A stretch of 64,000 bases of DNA from an uncultured Eubacteriales bacterium (GTDB lineage: Bacteria > Bacillota > Clostridia > Oscillospirales > Oscillospiraceae): assembly GCA_900546915.1 (NCBI GenBank), contig UREY01000002.1, forward strand, positions 62,001 through 126,000, given 5' to 3'. The notes beneath the pieces were generated by a model. It was not told the DNA's origin, did not search any database, and saw only the letters and a program-made list of their open reading frames with translations. The translations under genes and the position numbers were made by a program. Shown in pieces: positions 17,528 through 25,406 of the stretch. Within the stretch, counting starts at the first letter, position 1. Every line of letters starts with the position of its first letter.

Positions 17528-18283
17528 TCATCCTTTCTGCATCATTTCTTCCGCCAAAGCGTGATACGCCACTGCGCCGCGGCTGGTTCGGTCATAAGCT
17601 CCAACCGGCAGCCCATGACTGGGCGCTTCTGCCAGGCGGACATTCCGGGGAATGGCGGTGCGGAATACCTTGCCCGGAAAATGCCGCCGAACCTCTTGGG
17701 CCACTTGGGCCGAGAAATTGGTCCGGCCGTCGTACATGGTTAAGACAACGCCGTAAATCTCCAAGTTGGGATTGACGCGCCGCTTCACCGCCCGCAACGT
17801 CGCCATCAAATCGCTAAGGCCCTCCAGGGCATAATATTCGCACTGCACCGGAACCAAAATGCCATCGGCCGCACACAATCCGTTTAATGTCAACAGCTCC
17901 AGGGAAGGGGGGCAGTCTACGAATATGTAGTCAAATTTCTCCTTGAGCGGCTCTAAAACCCGGCGCAGCTGATGTTCCCGGTCCTGGGCGCCGATGAGCT
18001 CCACACCGGCGCCGGCCAACGCGCTGCCGGAGGGCAGCAGCCAGCCGAACTGCGTCTGCACCAAGACCTGCTCTGCATCCGTTCCGTTGATCAGCGCGTC
18101 GTATACCGTTTTTCCAATCCGGCGTTTGTCCGCCCCCAGCCCGGAGGTGGCGTTGGCCTGGGGGTCAAAATCGCAGAGTAAAACCCGCCTCCCCCATTCC
18201 GTCAGGGCGGCGGTTAAATTTACAGCCGTAGTCGTCTTGCCCACGCCGCCTTTTTGGTTTACAATGGAAATGATCCGGCCCAT
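17528..18283 (-). CDS. parA: Chromosome partitioning ATPase ParA/Soj
   Basis: Walker-type ATPase that binds DNA non-specifically and responds to ParB; in Bacillus the homologue Soj also regulates DnaA. The deviant Walker A is NQKGGVGKTTTAVN at residue ~9, the Walker B region is FDYIFVDCPPSLELL, and the length (251 residues) is that of chromosomal Soj. GGGGAGGAGG precedes the start; another ATG five bases upstream is out of frame. A perfect parS lies between this gene and the zinc-ribbon gene upstream. Confidence 0.96.
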   Translation of the reverse strand: MGRIISIVNQKGGVGKTTTAVNLTAALTEWGRRVLLCDFDPQANATSGLGADKRRIGKTVYDALINGTDAEQVLVQTQFGWLLPSGSALAGAGVELIGAQDREHQLRRVLEPLKEKFDYIFVDCPPSLELLTLNGLCAADGILVPVQCEYYALEGLSDLMATLRAVKRRVNPNLEIYGVVLTMYDGRTNFSAQVAQEVRRHFPGKVFRTAIPRNVRLAEAPSHGLPVGAYDRTSRGAVAYHALAEEMMQKG

Positions 18284-18367
18284 CCCATGCCTCCTCCCCG
18301 GCGCCGCCTTGTTTTTCCAAAGGCACTTGGGTTATTATACCACAGCGGCCCGGATTTGCAACGTTTT

Positions 18368-18383
18368 TGTTTCACGTGAAACA
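18368..18383. promoter_or_regulatory. parS site 1
   Basis: TGTTTCACGTGAAACA, the 16-bp Firmicutes parS consensus without mismatch, 85 bases before the parA start and just past the stop of the zinc-ribbon gene. Confidence 0.95.
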
Positions 18384-18385
18384 GT

Positions 18386-18736
18386 TTATTCATTGGGCTG
18401 CGTCAAATTGGTCACATAGTTCTGGCCAATGGTGGGCTTGGGCGTCAGATGCTGAGGAAGAAAAATCAGCAGGGCCGCCAAAAGGAGCGTGATGCAAGTC
18501 AGCGCCAGACAAATCCGCACCAGGACCCGTTGCCGCTTGCGCAAAATCAACAGCATTTCCTCCGCCTTTTGCGGCTTTGGCAATTTCTTCCCACGCCGCT
18601 CCAGATCTGCAGGCGGACGTTTGGGAAGGATCACCGGTGTTTCACGTGAAACAGGATAGGCCTCCATCTCTGCCAAGCACCGGTCACAAAAAACATGGGG
18701 GGATTCAATCTCCATCCCGCATCTTAAGCAGTGCAT
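18386..18736 (-). CDS. Zinc-ribbon, single-pass membrane protein upstream of parA
   Basis: 116 residues: an N-terminal zinc ribbon with two CxxC pairs (CLRCGME and CDRCLAEM), a basic linker, and one transmembrane helix at ~75-93 (ICLALTCITLLLAALLIFL), leaving a short C-terminal tail. Function unknown; similar small zinc-ribbon/TM proteins are common in Clostridia. A second perfect parS is embedded in its coding sequence, where it encodes VSRET. It is the first gene of the par operon, with its own promoter and GGAGG. Confidence 0.75.
   Translation of the reverse strand: MHCLRCGMEIESPHVFCDRCLAEMEAYPVSRETPVILPKRPPADLERRGKKLPKPQKAEEMLLILRKRQRVLVRICLALTCITLLLAALLIFLPQHLTPKPTIGQNYVTNLTQPNE
18638..18653. 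promoter_or_regulatory. parS site 2, inside a coding sequence
   Basis: A second exact TGTTTCACGTGAAACA, 270 bases from site 1 and within the zinc-ribbon gene. ParB can spread from such sites into the flanking operon. Confidence 0.95.
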
Positions 18737-18758
18737 ACCTACGCCTCCAATCGTTGCT

Positions 18759-18787
18759 ATTGTACTACAAAATAAGGCCTGCGTAAA
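18759..18787 (-). promoter_or_regulatory. Promoter of the zinc-ribbon-parA-parB operon
   Basis: Minus-strand TTTACG and TACAAT with a 17-base spacer, 23 bases before the zinc-ribbon start codon. Confidence 0.6.
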
Positions 18788-18901
18788 CAGGCCGGCGAAA
18801 AAAAGCTGTATGCAATCGGAAAAACAACAAAATAGAGTGGAAAATCACCAGCTCCCGTAGTATAATGAAACGGAATTCCAAAACAGCATAGGAGCAACGC
18901 C

Positions 18902-19204
18902 ATGACAAAGGAAGCGCAATTTGCCCAAGCCTGGGCGAACTGTTGGGCGGAAATGGATGCGCTTAAAATTCCAACCGTCCGGATGCGCCGGGAGGCCGAC
19001 CGCTTCGGCGCCGTTGCCGCCGCGCACCGCATTCTGTCCGGCCGCCGCTGCAGCGACGGCTTTCAGCGCCTCATACAGCTGGGTCACTGGAACCTGAGTC
19101 TGGAGGCGCTCGTTCTGCAGCCGCAGTGGGGCAGTCTGTTTCGCGATGAAGAGGCCAACGAGGCACTCTCCCGCTTATTGGAAGCAGGCTGCCGCCTGTG
19201 GTGA
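18902..19204 (+). CDS. Small protein of unknown function
   Basis: A 100-residue soluble protein rich in Trp, Arg and Leu (WANCWAEMD near the N-terminus, LEALVLQPQWGSLF later). No recognised domain, membrane segment or signal peptide. It is preceded by AGGAGC with good spacing and a TATAAT about 40 bases upstream, and codon use looks like that of its neighbours. It is followed 61 bases later by asd on the same strand; a link to lysine or threonine synthesis is only positional. Confidence 0.6.
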   Translation: MTKEAQFAQAWANCWAEMDALKIPTVRMRREADRFGAVAAAHRILSGRRCSDGFQRLIQLGHWNLSLEALVLQPQWGSLFRDEEANEALSRLLEAGCRLW

Positions 19205-19265
19205 GCGGTATGCCTACATTTTAATTAATTTGGTCACACCGTTCAGCCCGAAGGGGAGAAAGGAA

Positions 19266-20282
19266 ATGATCGCCATGAAGCAATATACCGTAGCCATTTT
19301 AGGCGCCACCGGCGCCGTGGGCCAGGAGATGAAACGCGTCCTGGAGGAGAGAAATTTTCCTGTGGGAAAGCTCAAGCTGCTGGCCAGCACCAGAAGCGCC
19401 GGAAAAATGGAGACCTACTGCGGGGAGTCCCTTGCCGTTGAGGAGGCCAAGGAAAGCGCATTCCGGGGCGTGGACCTGGTCCTCGGCGCAGCAGAAAATG
19501 AGATCGCCCAGCGCTTTGCCCCGGCCATTCGCGCCGCCGGCGCCGTATTTGTCGACAACTCCAGCGCGTTTCGCCTGGACCCCGACGTCCCTCTGGTGGT
19601 TCCGGAGGTCAACCCCGAAGACGCAGCCCACCACAGCGGCATCATCGCCAACCCCAATTGTACCACCATCATCACCGTCACGGCCGTCGCCGCTCTGAAC
19701 CGGATCTGTCCCATTCGTAGTATGGTCGTCAGCACCTATCAAGCCGTCTCCGGCGCCGGGGTCGCCGGCATCGAGGAGCTGCACGCCCAGGTGTCTGCCC
19801 TGGAGGCCGGACGCCCCGTTGCGGCGCAGGCCTTTCCCCATCAAATCGCCTACAATCTCATCCCCCAAATCGGCGGTACGCAATACCGGGGCTACACCTC
19901 AGAAGAGATGAAGATGCAGAATGAAGGCCGCAGAATTCTCCATTTGCCGGAACTCTTAGTATCCTGCACCTGCGTCCGGGTCCCGGTGATACGCAGCCAC
20001 TCCATTTCCGCAACCCTTCGGTTTGCACGTCCCCTGTCTGTGGAAGAGGCGCGCGCCGCCATGGAAACCGCGCCGGGCTGCCGTCTCATGGACCAGGTGG
20101 ATGAGGGGATCTACCCCATGCCTTTGGACACATCCTCCCAGGATTTGGTCTATGTGGGCCGGATTCGCCCGGATCTCACCGACCCTGCCGGGCTTTGCCT
20201 GTGGTGCTGCGGCGATCAGATTCGCAAGGGCGCCGCCACCAACGCCGTGCAAATTGCGGAGCTGCTGTTCCTGGGAAAGTAA
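19266..20282 (+). CDS. asd: Aspartate-semialdehyde dehydrogenase
   Basis: Reduces aspartyl-phosphate to the semialdehyde that feeds lysine, diaminopimelate, threonine and methionine synthesis. NADP-binding GATGAVGQEM is at the N-terminus, the active-site Cys is in NPNCTT near residue 127, and QAVSGAG and RVPVIRSHS give the substrate-binding Arg/His region. About 338 residues. Two in-frame ATGs three codons apart are possible starts. It ends one base before the convergent dus gene, with no terminator visible between. Confidence 0.95.
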   Translation: MIAMKQYTVAILGATGAVGQEMKRVLEERNFPVGKLKLLASTRSAGKMETYCGESLAVEEAKESAFRGVDLVLGAAENEIAQRFAPAIRAAGAVFVDNSSAFRLDPDVPLVVPEVNPEDAAHHSGIIANPNCTTIITVTAVAALNRICPIRSMVVSTYQAVSGAGVAGIEELHAQVSALEAGRPVAAQAFPHQIAYNLIPQIGGTQYRGYTSEEMKMQNEGRRILHLPELLVSCTCVRVPVIRSHSISATLRFARPLSVEEARAAMETAPGCRLMDQVDEGIYPMPLDTSSQDLVYVGRIRPDLTDPAGLCLWCCGDQIRKGAATNAVQIAELLFLGK

Positions 20283-20283
20283 G

Positions 20284-21234
20284 CTATTTGAGGTCCCGTT
20301 TGATTCCGGCCGCGATGGCCTCTGCCTCGGCCATGGTCGCAATGTGCGAAATCCGCTCTTTGTAATAGCCGCTGTACGCCACGCCCCGAAGATACCAGGC
20401 AAAGTGCTTCCGCGCCTCCAGGCAGGCAATATGTTCCCCCTTATCTTGCCGGGCCAAGTGAAGCTGCTCCAAAGCCGTATCCATCCTGGCTGCCAAGGGT
20501 GGCCTGGGGGGAATCGGCCGCCCCTCCAAAGCGGCGTTCACCTCCTGGAAGAGCCAGGGATCGCCAAACACGCCTCGCCCCAGCATGAGAAAATCCGCTG
20601 CAGACCGCTTTTGGCACTGCACTGCGGCCTCCCCGGAAAAAATGTCTCCATTGGCAATTACCGGAATGGCAACCGCCTGCTTGACCTGACGGATGGTATC
20701 CCAGTCCGCCACGCCGGAATACAGCATGGCCCGGGTCCGGCCATGAACCGCAATCGCCTGTGCGCCCGCGCCGGCCACGGCCTGAGCCAACTCCACAACA
20801 CAGAGGTTGCCCCGGTCCCAGCCCAGACGGCACTTCACCGTAACCGGCACGGAAACGGCCTTTGCCACCGCCTCGACAATCCGCGCAGCCAACGGCACGT
20901 TTTGCATCAGCGCCGCGCCGTCTCCGTTGCGCACCACCTTGGTCATGGGGCATCCCATATTGATATCCAAGAAATCGCACCCTGAGATCTCCACCGCCAG
21001 CGCCGCCGCCTCCGCCATGATGGCGGGATCACTGCCGAAAATCTGCGCGCCCATGACAGAGCCTTCATTTCTCCGCAGCAGCGCCGCACTTTTCCTGTCC
21101 CGGTATACCAGCGCCCGGGAAGATACCATTTCCGTCACCGTGAGGCCGGCCCCCAGCCGTGCACAAACGGTGCGGAAGGCCCAATCCGTCACCCCCGCCA
21201 TCGGCGCCAAGGCCAAACGGCCGGGAATTTCCAA
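20284..21234 (-). CDS. dusB: tRNA-dihydrouridine synthase (DusB type)
   Basis: FMN-dependent enzyme reducing uridines in tRNA D-loops. Motifs: LALAPMAGVTD at the N-terminus, DINMGCPMTKV with the catalytic Cys near residue 95, KCRLGWD, AVHGRTRAM and ANGDIFSG. The length, ~316 residues, is typical. The start is uncertain: the visible codon is TTG with no clear ribosome site, while homologues usually begin a few residues earlier at an IGNL-like stretch that here has only ATT or CTG codons before a stop at 21256-21258. Convergent with asd. Confidence 0.92.
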   Translation of the reverse strand: MEIPGRLALAPMAGVTDWAFRTVCARLGAGLTVTEMVSSRALVYRDRKSAALLRRNEGSVMGAQIFGSDPAIMAEAAALAVEISGCDFLDINMGCPMTKVVRNGDGAALMQNVPLAARIVEAVAKAVSVPVTVKCRLGWDRGNLCVVELAQAVAGAGAQAIAVHGRTRAMLYSGVADWDTIRQVKQAVAIPVIANGDIFSGEAAVQCQKRSAADFLMLGRGVFGDPWLFQEVNAALEGRPIPPRPPLAARMDTALEQLHLARQDKGEHIACLEARKHFAWYLRGVAYSGYYKERISHIATMAEAEAIAAGIKRDLK

Positions 21235-21346
21235 ATTTCCAATTCGCAGAAGAATCTACCCCCAACTCGGATTTGTCTTTATCATATCATAAACACGAAA
21301 AAATCACAACCAACATCGCCATACCATGCTCAAGGAGGTGTCTTTT

Positions 21347-21637
21347 ATGCCAGGTCCCGGTAGAGGTCGAATGGGCGGTCCCGGAGGCCCTCGCGGAGGT
21401 CCCGGTGGCCCTGGTGGCCCTCATGGCGGCCCCGGTGGCCCTCACGGAGGTCCCCGCGGCGGTTTTAGAGGCCCAGGCTTTGGTCGGCCAGGGTTTGGGG
21501 GACCTCCCCCCAGGCCGCCCCGCCGGTGGGGGCCGCACGGTTACCACCGCCACGGTTGTCTCGGCTGCTTCACGCTTGTGTTGACGCCGGTTCTGCTCAC
21601 CGTTCTGGCTGTCGTGCTCTTTGCCATTCTCGGATGA
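21347..21637 (+). CDS. Gly/Pro/His-rich small membrane peptide
   Basis: 96 residues. The first ~60 are low complexity, built from GGPGGP, GGPHGG and GFGGPPPRP units with many Arg; then WGPHGYHRHGCLGC, a His/Cys cluster; then a C-terminal hydrophobic helix (LVLTPVLLTVLAVVLFAIL). The start follows AGGAGGTG at eight bases, the best evidence that it is translated. Probably a tail-anchored or single-pass protein with a disordered Gly-rich segment. Function unknown; metal binding is possible from the His/Cys pairs. The repeated DNA is G/C-skewed because of codon content. Confidence 0.65.
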   Translation: MPGPGRGRMGGPGGPRGGPGGPGGPHGGPGGPHGGPRGGFRGPGFGRPGFGGPPPRPPRRWGPHGYHRHGCLGCFTLVLTPVLLTVLAVVLFAILG

Positions 21638-21816
21638 GCCGGTAGTCTGCAGCGCGGAAAGCTCCCCAAATCACTGCTTGATCGGACCGTTTTCCGCAGC
21701 CTGCTCAGGCAATTTTCACAGCACATAGACGCCGGGCTGCCTCCGGTTGCGGCATCCGTCCGTACCCGGAGGCCAAAACCGTGGCGCTCTTATGACAAAA
21801 GAAAAGGACGATTGAC

Positions 21817-22299
21817 ATGAAACGACAGGATTACATCACCTGGGACGAATATTTTATGGGTGTCGCTATGCTGGCTGCCCGGCGGAGCAAGGATCCCAAT
21901 ACGCAGGTCGGCGCTTGCATCGTGTCACCTGAGAATATCATCATCTCCACCGGCTACAACGGTCTGCCCAACGGCTGTTCGGACGACGAATATCCCTGGG
22001 GCCGGGATGGAAAAGAAACCAAATACCCCTATGTGGTCCACGCCGAACTGAATGCCATTTTAAACGCCAACGGCCGGGACTTAAGAGGCAGCCGCCTGTA
22101 TGTCGCCCTATTTCCCTGTAATGAATGCGCCAAAGCCATCATTCAATCCGGAATTCGCGAAGTTTTATATCTGTCCGACAAATACGCCGAATCACCGGCC
22201 ACCCAAGCCTCCAAGCGCATGCTGCAATCCGCCGGCGTCGTTTACCGGCAATTAAACCCCAAAACCCAGGAAATCACTTTGAATCTGTCTGGGGAATAA
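21817..22299 (+). CDS. Deoxycytidylate (dCMP) deaminase
   Basis: Converts dCMP to dUMP, a precursor of dTMP. The zinc site is visible as HAELNAIL near residue 78 and PCNECAKAII near residue 107; the GYNGLPNGCSDD loop is typical of dCMP deaminases of the ComEB type. 160 residues, normal. The 180 bases before it (21638-21816) hold no feature I recognise. It has its own start region and stands upstream of the rpsO promoter. Confidence 0.93.
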   Translation: MKRQDYITWDEYFMGVAMLAARRSKDPNTQVGACIVSPENIIISTGYNGLPNGCSDDEYPWGRDGKETKYPYVVHAELNAILNANGRDLRGSRLYVALFPCNECAKAIIQSGIREVLYLSDKYAESPATQASKRMLQSAGVVYRQLNPKTQEITLNLSGE

Positions 22300-22434
22300 T
22301 TGGAATATGGCGGGGGAAAATAGAGCAGAGCCGTTTTGCTTTCAGAAAGATCACTTCTACTGCTTTGCCGGCCTGTCCCCAGCCGAAGCCGTTCTACATC
22401 GTTGAGGAGAATTGTGAAAATCTCAAAATTTTCC

Positions 22435-22463
22435 TTTACAATTGAAATAGCTTATGATATAAT
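22435..22463 (+). promoter_or_regulatory. rpsO promoter
   Basis: TTTACA and a perfect TATAAT with a 17-base spacer. The transcript would carry a ~115-base leader before rpsO. Confidence 0.75.
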
Positions 22464-22469
22464 GGAAAA

Positions 22470-22587
22470 GCTGGCTGTAGCCAGATTCCCATATTTCGCC
22501 CGCCGCTCAGTTTCGGGATACCGCCGACGGCACTCCACTGGCCCATTCTTAGCTGCCGGGCAAATTACGTGAAAGGTGGAACCAAAC
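22470..22587 (+). promoter_or_regulatory. rpsO 5' leader, possible S15 autoregulatory RNA
   Basis: The leader contains a CTGGCTGTAGCCAG hairpin and a GC-rich stretch with complementary GCCCGCCG and GGC segments, then AAAGGTGG before the ATG. rpsO leaders are commonly bound by S15 for autoregulation, but several unrelated structures are known and I could not match this one. Confidence 0.35.
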
Positions 22588-22854
22588 ATGATTCAGAAAG
22601 AAAAGAAAACCCAAGTCATTGCCGAATACGCAACCCATGAGGGGGACACCGGTTCTCCCGAGGTGCAGATCGCCATTCTCACCGCCCGGATCAACGAGCT
22701 CACAGAGCATCTTCGGGTTCATAAGCACGACAACCACAGCCGCCGGGGCCTTCTGATGATGGTCGGTAAGCGCCGTAATTTGCTGGATTACCTGGCAAAG
22801 AAAGATATCAACCGGTACCGCGCCGTAATCGCCAAGCTGGGCATCCGGAAATAA
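22588..22854 (+). CDS. rpsO: 30S ribosomal protein S15
   Basis: 88 residues beginning [17 protein letters not shown], with the [14 protein letters not shown] core and the RNA-binding [12 protein letters not shown] and KRRNLLDYL motifs that contact the 16S three-way junction. The ATG is downstream of AAAGGTGG; a GTG four codons earlier lies within the ribosome site. Arranged rpsO-pnp as in many bacteria, with a terminator between. Confidence 0.98.
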   Translation: MIQKEKKTQVIAEYATHEGDTGSPEVQIAILTARINELTEHLRVHKHDNHSRRGLLMMVGKRRNLLDYLAKKDINRYRAVIAKLGIRK

Positions 22855-22862
22855 CGTAAAAA

Positions 22863-22890
22863 GAAAGGGCGGCTTTTGTCGCCCTTTTTT
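22863..22890 (+). terminator. Intrinsic terminator after rpsO
   Basis: AAAGGGCG, loop, CGCCC followed by six T. Read-through is likely needed to supply pnp unless a promoter follows. Confidence 0.8.
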
Positions 22891-22917
22891 AGATTTCCTT
22901 TTCTGTGCGGGAGACAT

Positions 22918-22968
22918 TTAGCAGTTGAAAGCGCCGCTGAAGCGTTCGGCGGTGGTTTCAAGTGCTAA
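22918..22968 (+). promoter_or_regulatory. Long stem-loop in the pnp leader
   Basis: TTAGCAGTTGAAAGCGCCGC pairs with GGCGGTGGTTTCAAGTGCTAA: about 20 pairs with two G-G mismatches and one G-U, closed by a ten-base loop, 33 bases before the pnp ribosome site. In E. coli a similar pnp leader hairpin is cut by RNase III for autoregulation; the same is inferred here. Confidence 0.6.
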
Positions 22969-23015
22969 ACCTCCCAACCAGAGTCCAAATTATCACATGT
23001 AGGAGGTCGCTTTCC

Positions 23016-25139
23016 TTGATTACACACAAAACATTTCCCAATCACCGAGTATTTGAAACGCAAATCGGCAATCGCACCTTGACGGTGGAAACCGGAAAGG
23101 TCGCCGAGCTGGCCAATGCCGAGTGCATCTGCCGCTATGGCGATACCGTAGTTCTCACCACCGTTACCGCTTCCCCCGACCCCAAGCCCGGCATCGACTA
23201 TTTCCCCCTTACCATTGAATTTGAGGAACGGCTGTACTCTGTCGGCCGGATTCCCGGCTCCTTTAACCGCCGGGAGGGAAAGCCCTCTGAGCGGGGCATT
23301 CTGAACTCTCGGCTCATTGACCGGCCGATGCGTCCGCTGTTCGATGAGGAATTGCGCAACGATGTGGTGGTAACCTGTACGGTTCTGGCCAATGACTACG
23401 ACAACCCCGTGGAAATCGTGGCCTCTCTGGGCGCCTCCATTGCCATTGCCTCCTCCGACGTCCCCTGGAACGGTCCGGTGGCTACCACCAACGTGGCCTA
23501 TCTAAACGGGGAATACCTGGTCAACCCCACGGCAGACGAGCGGGCAGCCGCCAGCTGCTTCGTCACCATTGCCTCCACCTTTGAAAAGGTGGTCATGATT
23601 GAAACAGAAGCCAACGAGGCGCCTGAGGCCATCGTTCTGGAGTGCATTCGCGTCGCCCACGAGACCAACATGGAAATCGTCAAGTTTATCAACGGGATCG
23701 TGGCGGAAATCGGGAAGCCCAAATTTACCTTTGAAAAGGCCGCAGTCAATCACGCCTTGCTGGACGAGCTGTGCGCCTACGGCATGGACCAGATTGAATA
23801 CGCCCTGGATACGGACGACAAAAACATCCGGGAAGAGCGGCTCACCGCCGCCCGCCGGGACTTTACAGAAAAGTTTGCCGATAAATACGAGGATTTTGAC
23901 GTCCACATTGAGGTCTGCCTGTACAAAATGCAGAAAAAAGTGGTCAAAAAGTGGCTCCTGGCAGGGAAACGGGTGGACGGACGCGGCATGGATGAAATTC
24001 GCCCCCTCGCCGCTGAAGTCGGCGTTCTGCCCCGGGTACACGGCTCCGGACTTTTCACCCGCGGCCAAACGCAGGTGCTGTCCATTTGTACCCTGAATAC
24101 TCTGTCCGCTGCGCAAAAGCTGGATACGATTTATCCGGAGGAAACCAAGCGGTATATCCATCACTACAATTTCCCCGCTTTCTCCACCGGCGAGGCCAAG
24201 GCCGCCCGCTCCACCTCTCGCCGGGAAATCGGTCACGGTGCGCTGGCGGAAAAGGCGCTTCTGCCCGTCATTCCCTCTGTGGAAGAATTTCCCTATGCCA
24301 TCCGCGTGGTGTCGGAGGTTCTGTCCTCCAACGGCTCCACCTCTCAGGGCTCCATCTGCGGTTCAACCCTGGCTCTGATGGACGCCGGCGTGCCCATCAA
24401 GCGGCCTGTGGCCGGCATTTCCTGCGGCCTGATCTCCGATCAGGAAACCGGGCAGTGGAGAACCTTCACGGACATTCAGGGCGTGGAGGACTTCCATGGT
24501 GAAATGGACTTTAAGGTAGCCGGCACCACCGAGGGAATCACGGCCATTCAAATGGACCTGAAGAACAAGGGCCTGACGATGGAAATCATCGCCGATGCCC
24601 TGGAGCGGACCCGGAAGGCCCGGCTGGAAATTCTCAGCGAGGTCATGCTCCCCTGTATTTCCGAGCCTCGGGCCGAGGTGTCCGAATACGCCCCCAAGAT
24701 GATTTCCCTGAAGATCCCTGTGGACAAGATTCGGGAAGTGATCGGCTCCGGCGGAAAGACCATTCAGAAAATCTGCACCGATACCGGCGCTAAAATTGAC
24801 ATTGATGACGACGGCTCCGTCTTCATTTCCGCCGTGGATTCCGCCGCTGCATATGCCGCCAAAAAGATGGTGGATGATATCTGCTTTGTCCCCGAGGTGG
24901 GCAAGCTGTACTACGGCAAGGTGGTACGCATTCTGCCCATCGGCGCCTTTGTGGAAATCGCACCGGGTCACGACGGCATGGTGCATATCTCCAAGCTGGA
25001 AAACTATCGGGTGGATAAGGTGGAAGACGTCCTGAAGCTGGGCGATATGACCTGGGTGAAGTTCATGGGCTTTGACGAAAAAGGCCGGGCCAATTTCAGC
25101 CGGAAAGACGCTCTGAAGGAACTGGCACAGAACAAGTAA
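23016..25139 (+). CDS. pnp: Polynucleotide phosphorylase
   Basis: 3'-5' phosphorolytic exoribonuclease of the RNA degradation machinery. Two RNase PH domains are visible (RPLFDEELRNDVVV in the first; KRVDGRGMDEIRPL and FSTGEAKAARSTSRREIGHG in the second), then KH (VIGSGGKTIQKICTDTGAKIDIDDDG) and S1 (YYGKVVRILPIGAFVEIAPGHDGMVHIS). Start chosen at TTG, eight bases after AGGAGGT, giving ~707 residues; an upstream ATG in the same frame lies in the leader hairpin. Confidence 0.97.
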   Translation: MITHKTFPNHRVFETQIGNRTLTVETGKVAELANAECICRYGDTVVLTTVTASPDPKPGIDYFPLTIEFEERLYSVGRIPGSFNRREGKPSERGILNSRLIDRPMRPLFDEELRNDVVVTCTVLANDYDNPVEIVASLGASIAIASSDVPWNGPVATTNVAYLNGEYLVNPTADERAAASCFVTIASTFEKVVMIETEANEAPEAIVLECIRVAHETNMEIVKFINGIVAEIGKPKFTFEKAAVNHALLDELCAYGMDQIEYALDTDDKNIREERLTAARRDFTEKFADKYEDFDVHIEVCLYKMQKKVVKKWLLAGKRVDGRGMDEIRPLAAEVGVLPRVHGSGLFTRGQTQVLSICTLNTLSAAQKLDTIYPEETKRYIHHYNFPAFSTGEAKAARSTSRREIGHGALAEKALLPVIPSVEEFPYAIRVVSEVLSSNGSTSQGSICGSTLALMDAGVPIKRPVAGISCGLISDQETGQWRTFTDIQGVEDFHGEMDFKVAGTTEGITAIQMDLKNKGLTMEIIADALERTRKARLEILSEVMLPCISEPRAEVSEYAPKMISLKIPVDKIREVIGSGGKTIQKICTDTGAKIDIDDDGSVFISAVDSAAAYAAKKMVDDICFVPEVGKLYYGKVVRILPIGAFVEIAPGHDGMVHISKLENYRVDKVEDVLKLGDMTWVKFMGFDEKGRANFSRKDALKELAQNK

Positions 25140-25160
25140 TGCATACACCGACACATGGGA

Positions 25161-25190
25161 AAACCGGGTGGCTGTAGCCGCCCGGTTTTT
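25161..25190 (+). terminator. Intrinsic terminator after pnp
   Basis: AAACCGGGTGGC, TGTA loop, GCCGCCCGGTTTTT. Confidence 0.85.
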
Positions 25191-25341
25191 GGCGTCCCTG
25201 TTTCCTCCGATCTGAGCCGACTCCCAGCCCATTTTCCACGACTCTCCCGCACTCTCCCGGCCCCAATGATTGGCCGGGAGAAAACCGCCGCCCACCGGCC
25301 CTTTGGGATGGTACAGCCACGCAACAGCCGGGTGCCCTTGC

Positions 25342-25370
25342 TTGACAAACATAGGGCAGGCCGGTATAAT
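25342..25370 (+). promoter_or_regulatory. Promoter of the Dlt-like operon
   Basis: Exact consensus TTGACA and TATAAT with a 17-base spacer, the strongest promoter in the window by match, 36 bases before the first start codon. The region 25191-25341 shows nothing else. Confidence 0.85.
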
Positions 25371-25406
25371 TGTCTAAAATGATTCGCCGGATGCGGGGGC
25401 AAAGCC

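Noticed and set aside
21360..21500. Repetitive G/C-rich stretch considered as tandem DNA repeat or CRISPR
   Set aside because: Units are irregular and explained by Gly-Gly-Pro codons in a translated frame with a good ribosome site.
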